Source: CAZMVY01 sp964653435 (lineage in GTDB: Bacteria > Planctomycetota > Phycisphaerae > UBA1845 > PWPN01). Taken from it: DNA of 64,000 bases. Shown here piece by piece: positions 1 to 6,500 of this stretch. The stretch lies in NCBI GenBank assembly GCA_964653435.1, contig CAZZFA010000002.1:1-64000 (forward strand). The letters run 5' to 3'. The translations under genes were made by a program, and so were the position numbers. The notes under the pieces are model-generated. The model was given only the letters and a program-made list of their open reading frames with translations. It ran no database searches and was not told the DNA's origin. Within the stretch, counting starts at the first letter, position 1. The number at the start of each line of letters is the position of its first letter.

Positions 1-424
1 GGCTGCGGGCCACGCCCGCGCTGGGGGGCTTTGCGCGTGTTGACGCCGGGAACCCAGGGCTTACGCTCTGGGCTACTCTCAGTCGTCCCTACACTGTTAT
101 GGCCAAGATTCTTGTCGGCGTACGAGCATCTTACGCGGCGGGGAAGAGTTGATGAAGCGTAGCGTTCCGGGCGGCGCCAACAGGGCCAAGCGCCTCGCAG
201 GGGGGCAGAAGCAATACGGCGCGCCACAGGGTCTGCGCGCAGCGATGATCCGATGGCTTCGTGCCGGGGCACGCGAAACCGCGCCATAGTCGGCTTGTCC
301 GACAGTGATTCGCGACGCCTGTTCGTGGTAACGGCACGGCAGCGAAGGGAGAAGATCGAGGTAAAGGGGTGAGAAACAGGGCTGCAGCCGGCGAGTCGGC
401 ACGCAACGGTGCGCCCTGCCTGGC
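1..424. other. Noncoding edge region carrying one copy of a dispersed repeat
   Basis: No convincing gene is seen here. Short open frames exist on both strands but have no family resemblance and arginine/proline/serine-rich composition typical of shadow frames in GC-rich DNA. The notable content is a repeat copy at 25-85 (annotated separately) and the motif GGCGTACGAG at 117-126, which recurs near the second copy at 9.4-9.5 kb. The stretch lies downstream of the acylphosphatase stop codon. Confidence 0.6.
25..85. repeat. Dispersed noncoding repeat, copy 1
   Basis: The segment starts with GGGGCTTTG and, 29 bases later, has CCAGGGCT-TACG-ctc-TGGGCTACT followed by TCaGTCG. The same arrangement with the same 29-base spacing occurs at 9429-9489, with about 26 of 33 identical bases in the core. 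The core is itself imperfectly palindromic (CCCAG...CTGGG), so the transcript could form a hairpin. The two copies are 9.4 kb apart and both are intergenic. I recall similar 'ccagggct..tgggctac' elements in planctomycete genomes, but cannot confirm the family from this window. Confidence 0.6.
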
Positions 425-703
425 TCAATACCGCACGCCGAAGTCCGTAAACTCACCCGTCGCGGGCGAGTCGGTCTGTTCCGCGCTGCGGATGTAGCCG
501 TGCATGGCCTCGTTGACCGCCCGGACGAAGCGGTCGACCTCATCGGCGTCGCCTTCGGCGACAAGCTCGACGCGCCCGTCGCGGAGGTTCCGCACGTAGC
601 CCGTGACGGCGAAGCGCTCCGCCACTTCGCACGCGGTGAAACGGAAGCCCACCCCCTGAACCCGGCCCTCAAACCAGACTGACCGCCGAATCCGCCCGGT
701 CAT
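425..703 (-). CDS. acyP: Acylphosphatase
   Basis: A 92-residue protein of the usual length for acylphosphatase, which hydrolyses carboxyl-phosphate bonds such as acetyl- or carbamoyl-phosphate in the cytoplasm. The signature GRVQGVGFR spans residues 13-21, giving the phosphate-binding arginine at 21; the catalytic asparagine is Asn39 in GYVRN. The frame starts with ATG at 703 and lies 18 bases after the stop of the upstream STAS gene, so it is probably the last gene of the partner-switch operon. The functional link to the regulators is not evident; it may simply be co-transcribed. Confidence 0.93.
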   Translation of the reverse strand: MTGRIRRSVWFEGRVQGVGFRFTACEVAERFAVTGYVRNLRDGRVELVAEGDADEVDRFVRAVNEAMHGYIRSAEQTDSPATGEFTDFGVRY

Positions 704-721
704 CGCACGCCCTGCCTGTGG

Positions 722-1105
722 TCAGCGGGTACCTGCGGGGCCCGGCGCGTGCAGGGCGTCGGCCACCGAGTCGTAGACCTCGAAGAGTCTTGTGAGGCTC
801 GTCAGCGTAAGCAGGTGGCGGATCTCGGGCGAGGGATTGGCGATCCGCATCCAGCCCCCGAGCCGGTGGCACCGCACGTGCGCCGTGACGAGGGCACCGA
901 GCCCCACGGAGTTGATGAACTCGAGCCCCCCCAGGTCCAGCACGAGGCGCCCCTGCAGCGAGCCGGCCAGCGCGAGAAGGTGGTCGCGCAGGGAATCCGC
1001 CTCGTCCAGCGTCGCGGCCCCCTTCAGGCGCACTACGGCTCCTTCAGAACCGCAATCGAGCACCACCTGCAATCGGTTCGCGGCCGGCTCTCGGGGTGCC
1101 GTCAT
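722..1105 (-). CDS. STAS-domain anti-sigma factor antagonist (SpoIIAA/RsbV-like), second copy
   Basis: A 127-residue single STAS domain. The loop LEFINSVGLG places the phosphorylatable serine at about residue 66, as in SpoIIAA/RsbV antagonists that bind or release a partner kinase depending on phosphorylation. The frame is open further upstream, but ATG at 1105 is chosen because GGAG lies 9 bases before it and the conserved domain starts just after. It follows the kinase gene by about 75 bases and precedes acylphosphatase. The operon therefore holds two different STAS proteins around one kinase. Confidence 0.88.
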   Translation of the reverse strand: MTAPREPAANRLQVVLDCGSEGAVVRLKGAATLDEADSLRDHLLALAGSLQGRLVLDLGGLEFINSVGLGALVTAHVRCHRLGGWMRIANPSPEIRHLLTLTSLTRLFEVYDSVADALHAPGPAGTR

Positions 1106-1180
1106 GGGTCGATCCTCCACTCCCGGATGCCGCCGGCGGCGCCGCACGCCGCACGCGAAACCGTCTTACCGGAAACGGCG

Positions 1181-1603
1181 CTACGCCTTTCGCTTAACGA
1201 GGCGGATCTCGTTGCCCTTGTCATTGTAGGTTACCTCGTCCATGTAGGCGCGCATCAGCATGATGCCCCGCCCGTTGGGCAGGGAAAGCCGCGAAGGCGA
1301 CGTCGGGTCCGGCACGCAACGGGGATCGAACCCGGGACCGTCGTCCGCAACGTGAATCTCCACCTTGGCGCCGTCGATCGCGTAGCGGATGCGGATGTGC
1401 TTGGAGGGGTCGTTCGCGTTTCCGTGCTTGACGGCGTTCGTGATGGCCTCTTCAAGCGACAGCCGGATGGCGAACGCCTCCTCCGGCTGATAGCCGTGCC
1501 TCTCCACCTCCCGGAGTATGTCTTCCTCGACGGCGCGTGCCGCATCCAGCCGGCTGGGAATCACCACCTCGGTCATCGGCAAATCCGGGTTCGGTTCCGC
1601 CAT
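1181..1603 (-). CDS. Anti-sigma-factor-type serine/threonine kinase (RsbW/SpoIIAB-like, HATPase_c)
   Basis: A 140-residue stand-alone GHKL ATPase domain. The N-box reads EEAITNAVKHG with the catalytic-metal asparagine at about residue 56, the G1 box is DDGPGF (87-92), and the G2 box is GRGIMLMRAY (111-120). In this family the kinase phosphorylates a STAS antagonist and otherwise sequesters a sigma factor or other output protein. It sits between two STAS genes, 13 bases after the end of the first. No sigma factor or PP2C phosphatase gene is seen in this window, so the output partner must be encoded elsewhere. Confidence 0.9.
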   Translation of the reverse strand: MAEPNPDLPMTEVVIPSRLDAARAVEEDILREVERHGYQPEEAFAIRLSLEEAITNAVKHGNANDPSKHIRIRYAIDGAKVEIHVADDGPGFDPRCVPDPTSPSRLSLPNGRGIMLMRAYMDEVTYNDKGNEIRLVKRKA

Positions 1604-1616
1604 GGCAGCCGATGCA

Positions 1617-1973
1617 TCAAAACGCCTGAAGCGCCGCCTCCGCCGTATCGTGGATCTCGAACAGCCGATTCAGTCGCGTGATCTTGAACACCTCGAAGAT
1701 CTGCGGCCGGATGTTCGAGAGCTTCAGCCGCCCCCGCTCCTCTTTCACCTGCTTCTCCAGCGTGATCAGCATGCCCAGCGCCGCGCTGGAGAGGTGCTCG
1801 ACGTTCTTGAAGTTCAGCAGCAGGCGAATGCCCGGCTCCGAGGCCACCAGCTCGCTGAGTTGCTCCCCGATCTGCGTAATGGCCAGTTCGTCCAGGATCT
1901 TGCGATCCTCGAACTCGACCATGTACACGTCCCCCTCTTTGGTGATCTTCAGGTTTGCCTTCGTCTCGGCCAT
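1617..1973 (-). CDS. STAS-domain anti-sigma factor antagonist, first copy
   Basis: A 118-residue STAS domain protein. The phosphorylation loop is VEHLSSAALG with candidate serines at 62-63, matching RsbV-type antagonists. ATG at 1973 is chosen over an ATG at 2012 for two reasons: AGGAG lies about 10 bases upstream, and a strong promoter has its -10 at 2011-2016, inside the longer frame. It is the first gene of the minus-strand operon STAS, kinase, STAS, acylphosphatase. It is likely the main phosphorylation substrate of the neighbouring kinase, but which STAS partner it prefers cannot be told. Confidence 0.9.
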   Translation of the reverse strand: MAETKANLKITKEGDVYMVEFEDRKILDELAITQIGEQLSELVASEPGIRLLLNFKNVEHLSSAALGMLITLEKQVKEERGRLKLSNIRPQIFEVFKITRLNRLFEIHDTAEAALQAF

Positions 1974-2010
1974 GGCTTCGTTGCTCCTGGTCCTGTGGGC
2001 GTCCAGAGGC

Positions 2011-2039
2011 ATTTAAGCGTCCTACCCTCGTGAAGTCAA
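2011..2039 (-). promoter_or_regulatory. Sigma70-like promoter of the STAS/kinase operon
   Basis: On the minus strand TTGACT (2039-2034) and TTAAAT (2016-2011) are separated by exactly 17 bases. The predicted transcription start near 2004 leaves a leader of about 30 bases to the ATG at 1973 with its AGGAG site. It is back to back with the phospholipase promoter, 28 bases away. Confidence 0.72.
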
Positions 2040-2067
2040 CAACTTGCGCGCGTGGCTCCCCGATTAT

Positions 2068-2096
2068 TTGGTTTTCGCACCGCGCCGGCTTAGAAT
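2068..2096 (+). promoter_or_regulatory. Sigma70-like promoter of the phospholipase C-like gene
   Basis: TTGGTT (2068-2073) and TAGAAT (2091-2096) are separated by 17 bases. The predicted start near 2103 gives a leader of just under 40 bases to the ATG at 2141. It diverges from the STAS operon promoter, so the two could share regulation. Confidence 0.6.
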
Positions 2097-2140
2097 ATCC
2101 GTACACCGCCCGCCTTCGGAGCGAGTGGAAAACAGCGAAT

Positions 2141-3109
2141 ATGCGCCCCCGACCTTGCCTGATGGTTGTTCTTCTGGTACCGGCCTTCCTGCTCCTGGCC
2201 CCGCATGTGTGCCTGGCGTGGGGACCGGCCACACACATCAAGCTCGCCAGCGATGTCCTTGAGCAGCTCGGCGTCCTGGCCCCCGCGATGGCCGCCCTGC
2301 TGGCCCGACACGCCCGCGATTTCATCTTCGGTAACATCGCCGCCGACGTGGTCTTCGCCAAGAAGCTCAGCCGGGTCAAGCAGTTCTGCCATCAGTGGAG
2401 CACGGCGTTCGCGATCCTCGATTCGGCGCGGACTGAACCGACGCGCGCCTTCGCCTGCGGCTACCTCACGCACCTGGCGGCGGACACGGTCGCACACAAC
2501 AAGTTCCTGCCCCGGCAGATGACCCTGACGCGATCGACCGTGTCGTTCGGGCACCTGTATTGGGAGCTCCGCGCGGACTCCGCCATCGGCACGCATTACT
2601 GGAACCGGCTTCGCGACGTGCTTGACGATCACTTCGAGCAGCACGAGACGGTTCTCGCGCAGAAGCTCACCGACACGCTGCTGCCCTTCCAGTGGAACCG
2701 GGCGATCTTCTACCGGCTCAACAACATGATAAGCCGCAACGGCTGGATCCGGGCGATGGATGCCTGGTATCACCGCTCGCGGTGGGAGCTGCCCGACGAC
2801 GTGCTGGCCGATTACCGCAACGAGTGCGTCGACCGCGCCCTGGATGTGCTCAACCGGATGCAGGCCTCGCCCGTCGTGCGGGACGACCCGAACGGCACGA
2901 CGGCCTTCGGCTACACGCGGGCGCGACGCCGGCAGTTCCGCCAGATGGCCCGGATCGGCATCCTGTACCCGCATGTGCTTACGGAGGCGATCGCCCGGCA
3001 GGCGCCCGCGGTGAACCCGCGCAACGGTCGCGACCGCCGGCCGCTGCCGGGCGCTACGGTCGTCAGGGTGCCGGTTCCGGCGGATTTCCCCCCGCGGGCC
3101 GCACCGTGA
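2141..3109 (+). CDS. Secreted zinc-dependent phospholipase C-like protein
   Basis: A 322-residue protein with a signal peptide (hydrophobic run at about 8-22, cleavage near CLA/WG). The mature protein would begin with Trp, as in Bacillus cereus-type zinc phospholipase C where the N-terminal Trp binds zinc. Further zinc-ligand-like motifs follow: PATHIKLA, HARDFIFGNIAAD and YLTHLAADTVAHN (His, Asp and His-x3-Asp-type ligands). The family cleaves phospholipid head groups outside the cell. ATG at 2141 is chosen because it precedes the signal peptide and lies downstream of the promoter; the longer upstream frame overlaps the divergent gene. The 3' end overlaps the convergent DUF6941-type gene by 47 bases. 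Confidence 0.8.
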   Translation: MRPRPCLMVVLLVPAFLLLAPHVCLAWGPATHIKLASDVLEQLGVLAPAMAALLARHARDFIFGNIAADVVFAKKLSRVKQFCHQWSTAFAILDSARTEPTRAFACGYLTHLAADTVAHNKFLPRQMTLTRSTVSFGHLYWELRADSAIGTHYWNRLRDVLDDHFEQHETVLAQKLTDTLLPFQWNRAIFYRLNNMISRNGWIRAMDAWYHRSRWELPDDVLADYRNECVDRALDVLNRMQASPVVRDDPNGTTAFGYTRARRRQFRQMARIGILYPHVLTEAIARQAPAVNPRNGRDRRPLPGATVVRVPVPADFPPRAAP

Positions 3110-3485
3110 AAGTGCGGCTCCCGAGCAGTTGCTCCTCCGCAAAGAGCGCGATTTCGTACCGGCCCCAGTGTGGGAACGAGACCTGCGGCAGCTTGATGTT
3201 CAACTCCACGACCTGCTGCGGGTCCTGGAACACGAGCGGCCCCTCCGCCTGGAAGATGACCGCCTCCGTCTCCAGGTGCCGGATCATGATGCGGCTCTTG
3301 TATTCCCCCCGGCCGTCGGTGAGCGCGGCGTACAGGTGCATGCTTCCCGAGAGCACGACCGGCAGCTTGACCCCGTAGATCGCACTGAAGACGCCGACGA
3401 GGGTCAGCTTCTTGGTCAGCTCATCGCGAATAATCAGATCGCAGATGACAATCGCCAGCACAACTGGCGGGGGTTTCGTCGGCAT
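3063..3485 (-). CDS. DUF6941-family-type hypothetical protein
   Basis: A 140-residue soluble protein with no signal peptide. The N-terminus (VVLAIVICDLIIRDELT-K) followed by 'LVGVFSAIYG' and 'LPVV..SGSMHLYAALTDGRG' resembles the DUF6941 family, small beta-rich proteins of unknown function that I recall in planctomycetes and other environmental bacteria. The rest is a predicted beta-sandwich-like succession of strands. It converges on, and overlaps by 47 bases, the phospholipase-like gene. The function is unknown. Confidence 0.7.
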   Translation of the reverse strand: MPTKPPPVVLAIVICDLIIRDELTKKLTLVGVFSAIYGVKLPVVLSGSMHLYAALTDGRGEYKSRIMIRHLETEAVIFQAEGPLVFQDPQQVVELNIKLPQVSFPHWGRYEIALFAEEQLLGSRTFTVRPAGGNPPEPAP

Positions 3486-3657
3486 GAGTCACCGCCGGCC
3501 GGTTCCACGTCCATTCCGCGCTTCGAGCATGACGCCGCACGTGCCTCCATACGTTATGTCGCCCCGCCGGGATCGTCAAACCGCGCGCACGCCCGTCGCT
3601 GGTACGTCGGCCCCCGGCCGGACGGTATTTCACGTGCTCAGCCCCGGGGAACCGGCG

Positions 3658-5232
3658 CTACTTCGGTACCATCACGAAGTATCTGTTGGAGCCGTGCCAG
3701 TTGCCGATCGTGAACCGCTCGCCTTTGAGCTCCCGGTAGTGCAGCATGATCGCGGTCATGGCCTCCGGCGGGAAGAACTCTCCGGCGACGAGGATCAGCC
3801 CGAAGCGCTTCTCGTTCAGTGCCGTGACCAGCTCGGCCGGATCCCAGCAGACGGCCCCGGTGACCCGGGGCGCCTGCGGGTCGTCCGAACGGCCGATCTG
3901 ATACGCGAAACGGAGCGTACAGATATCGATCTCCGGGCGGCGGCCGGCAAGCATCGCGAAGGTCACCCGCCGCTCCGTGAGGACGTCGCCCTGCGTGCCG
4001 CGGATGAGGTTCACAATCCGGTCGCCGGCCTTGCGATCGGCCTCCGTGGGGGTGCCGATCGGGTGCAGCCACCAGATCACGCCCTGTAGCGTCAGGATGA
4101 GCATCAGGCCGCTGCCGACCGCCGCGGACCACCCCGCCGGTACGGAACGCAGGAGACGGTCGATCGCGATTGCGCAGCCGATCGCGGCCGCGGCGATGAA
4201 GGGCATGTAGTAGTTGATCGCCGCGCCCTGCTTGCCCGTCAGGAGGATGTTGAGCACGGAGAGAATCGCCAGGGCGCCCCACACGTCCACCTCGCGCCGG
4301 GCGATCTGGTACACGAGCCACGCCAGGGCGCCCGCCGTCAGAATCGCGTGCTCCTGCAGGAACTCGCGCGTGCGCTGCGTGAAGAAGCCCCAGATGTACT
4401 CCGTCGCCTGTGCCGTGATGGTGCTCCGCCAGAACCACCCGCCGGACCAGTGCTGGAGCCAGATCACCGAGGCGAGGCCGGCGACGGCAAAGACCGCCAG
4501 GCTGACAACGCCCGTGCGCCGTCCCGTCCGCCAGAGGTGCCAGAACGCCGCCGGCACCAGCAGAGCCGATTGATAGCGGGTGAAACAGGCCAGCAGCAGC
4601 AGGAGCAACCCTACGGGCATCGCCGCGCGCCAGCGCGGGTACTGGCGTACCAGCAGGAGCCCCAGGAGTACCAGGAACAGAGCGAAGGAGTCCACGCGAC
4701 TGAGCGGCCCCCACGTGGTCACGTAGGGACCGGCGAGGAGGATCGCGGCGCCGAGCAGGCCGAGCGACCATCGCCTCGTCTCCTGCCGGACGGCCAGAAT
4801 GACGACGACGGCGCTTGCCAACAGGGCGGCGAGCGAAACGATCCGCCCCGCCGCCAGTGTCGGCCCCAGCCGGGGCACCAGCAAGGCGACCGCCGCGATG
4901 AAGCCGGGCGGATAACACGCGCTGGTCATCGGCAACCTGTTGAAGTCCACGTAGATGGGCCGGCCTTCGGCGAGACGCTGCGCGTAGCCGACGTAGAGGC
5001 CCTCGTCCTCGTCCCAGTCGTACGGGTACGCCAACAGGGCGCGGGCGTAGCCGGCGAAGCGGAAAAGCAGAGCCGCCAGGACGAAGAGCAGCAGGACGAA
5101 GAGCAGCGCGCGGACGAGGTCCCGCGGGGCGCGGGGGTCGAATCGCGCCAGACCCGCGAGCCATCCGGGGGCGGGCCGGCCGTCATCCGGAGTCGCAGAT
5201 ACGGCGGGGTCGGGCTCCGGCTGGCCAGGCAT
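3658..5232 (-). CDS. Polytopic membrane glycosyltransferase-like protein (GT39/ArnT type)
   Basis: A 524-residue integral membrane protein with about ten to twelve hydrophobic segments. After the first membrane helix comes an acidic motif YDWDEDEGLY, as in the first periplasmic loop of GT-C enzymes (Pmt/ArnT), where the acidic pair binds the acceptor or metal. GT-C enzymes use polyprenyl-phosphate sugars to glycosylate lipids or proteins outside the membrane. ATG at 5232 is chosen because GGGAG lies 8 bases upstream; ATG at 5247 is the alternative. It stands alone on the minus strand. The acceptor and sugar are unknown. Confidence 0.7.
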   Translation of the reverse strand: MPGQPEPDPAVSATPDDGRPAPGWLAGLARFDPRAPRDLVRALLFVLLLFVLAALLFRFAGYARALLAYPYDWDEDEGLYVGYAQRLAEGRPIYVDFNRLPMTSACYPPGFIAAVALLVPRLGPTLAAGRIVSLAALLASAVVVILAVRQETRRWSLGLLGAAILLAGPYVTTWGPLSRVDSFALFLVLLGLLLVRQYPRWRAAMPVGLLLLLLACFTRYQSALLVPAAFWHLWRTGRRTGVVSLAVFAVAGLASVIWLQHWSGGWFWRSTITAQATEYIWGFFTQRTREFLQEHAILTAGALAWLVYQIARREVDVWGALAILSVLNILLTGKQGAAINYYMPFIAAAAIGCAIAIDRLLRSVPAGWSAAVGSGLMLILTLQGVIWWLHPIGTPTEADRKAGDRIVNLIRGTQGDVLTERRVTFAMLAGRRPEIDICTLRFAYQIGRSDDPQAPRVTGAVCWDPAELVTALNEKRFGLILVAGEFFPPEAMTAIMLHYRELKGERFTIGNWHGSNRYFVMVPK

Positions 5233-5534
5233 GCGATGTGCTCCCATATCCGGAATACGTTGGTCGTTGCGGCCCGTTCCGGTCGGGCCTTCGTCGCCGC
5301 TCGGATTAGAACCCGAACGCCGGGGCGCCGCAAGCCGACTTTTCCGCGGAGCGGAGGATTCCGCTGCCGGCGCAGGGGCGGAGTGTGTGCCCCGCGGGGG
5401 AGCGCAGGGCCGTATCCGGCCACGGCACGGGGCGCCGGCGACGGCGTATGTCGGTATTGTCGCCGGGGAGCGCACTCGTAATCCGGCGACGCCGACCGTT
5501 GTGATCCGGCGGGGCGGATCGGTTACGATTTCTC

Positions 5535-6419
5535 ATGATGGCGCAGGAGAAACAGGCCCTGTTGTTTGATCCGGACGCGGCGGTGTCGCCGCGGATGACC
5601 GAGTGCGGCGTCGTGGTGCGCGAGGTGCGCTGCCGAAGCGTCCTCAACCGCTGCGGCATCGACGAGTACTCGTTCAATGCGTACGTGGGGTGCGCCCACG
5701 GTTGCGGATACTGCTACGCCCGCTACATGCAGCGGTTTCATCCGCACCCGGAGCCGTGGGGCGGCTTCGTGGACGCGAAGATCAACGCGCCGGAGGTCCT
5801 CGCGCGGCAGATTCGCAGGCTGCCGCCGGGGAGCGTCTTCACGTGCAGCGCCTGCGACGGCTGGCAGCCCGTCGAGGCGGGGTATCGGCTGACGCGCGAA
5901 TGCTGCCGCCGGCTGCTGGAGGCGGGCTTTCGCCTGAACATTCTCACCAAGAGCGGGCTGGTGCGGCGGGACTTCGACATCTTCGCGGGGCGCGACGTCC
6001 GCGTAGGCGTAACGATCACGACACCGGACGAGTCGTGGGCGCGCATCTGGGAGCCGGGGGCGTCATCCGTGGCGGAGCGGGCGGAGGTCCTGCGGGCGGC
6101 ACGTGCCGCGGGGTTCCGCACCGTCGTGATGTTCGGGCCGCTGCTGCCGGGAATCAGCGACACCGCCGAGGCGCTGAAGCGGCTCTTCGCGCTGGCGGCC
6201 GACGTCGGCGTCGATCGGATCTGGACGGACGTGCTGAATCCGCGCCCGCGTGTGTGGCCCGGCGTCCAGGAGGTGTTGCGACGGCACGCCCCGCGCCTCG
6301 GCGAGCTGTACCGCCGGATCCTCTTCGAACCCGTCTCGCGGCGGGCATACGAGTGCGAACTCAACGCGCGGATTCGTCACGCCGCGCGGGCCGCCGGGAT
6401 GTCCGACCGGCTCGCGTGA
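5535..6419 (+). CDS. Radical SAM protein of the spore photoproduct lyase-like (SPL) family
   Basis: A 294-residue protein with the cluster motif C-AHG-C-GY-C at Cys53, Cys57 and Cys60, which binds the 4Fe-4S cluster that cleaves S-adenosylmethionine. The aligned 'SFNAYVGCAHGCGYCYARYM' pattern, then 'PGSVFTCSACDGWQPVE' and 'LTKSGLVRRD', matches the SPL-related group found widely in non-sporulating bacteria, whose substrate is generally not known. The start is the first of two tandem ATGs (5535/5538). A possible -10 (TACGAT, 5524-5529) lies only five bases upstream, hinting at a very short leader. It is not in an operon. Confidence 0.85.
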   Translation: MMAQEKQALLFDPDAAVSPRMTECGVVVREVRCRSVLNRCGIDEYSFNAYVGCAHGCGYCYARYMQRFHPHPEPWGGFVDAKINAPEVLARQIRRLPPGSVFTCSACDGWQPVEAGYRLTRECCRRLLEAGFRLNILTKSGLVRRDFDIFAGRDVRVGVTITTPDESWARIWEPGASSVAERAEVLRAARAAGFRTVVMFGPLLPGISDTAEALKRLFALAADVGVDRIWTDVLNPRPRVWPGVQEVLRRHAPRLGELYRRILFEPVSRRAYECELNARIRHAARAAGMSDRLA

Positions 6420-6500
6420 TCCGCCACGCACAATCGCACGCAAGACATCGGCGGCGGGAAGGTCATTGGCGCGGGAGGAGGCGTATCCGGTTTCAATGGC

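Noticed and set aside
1310..1345. tRNA-like 'gatcgaacccggga' sequence
   Set aside because: It resembles a T-arm but lies inside the kinase gene and no acceptor stem or anticodon arm can be built around it.
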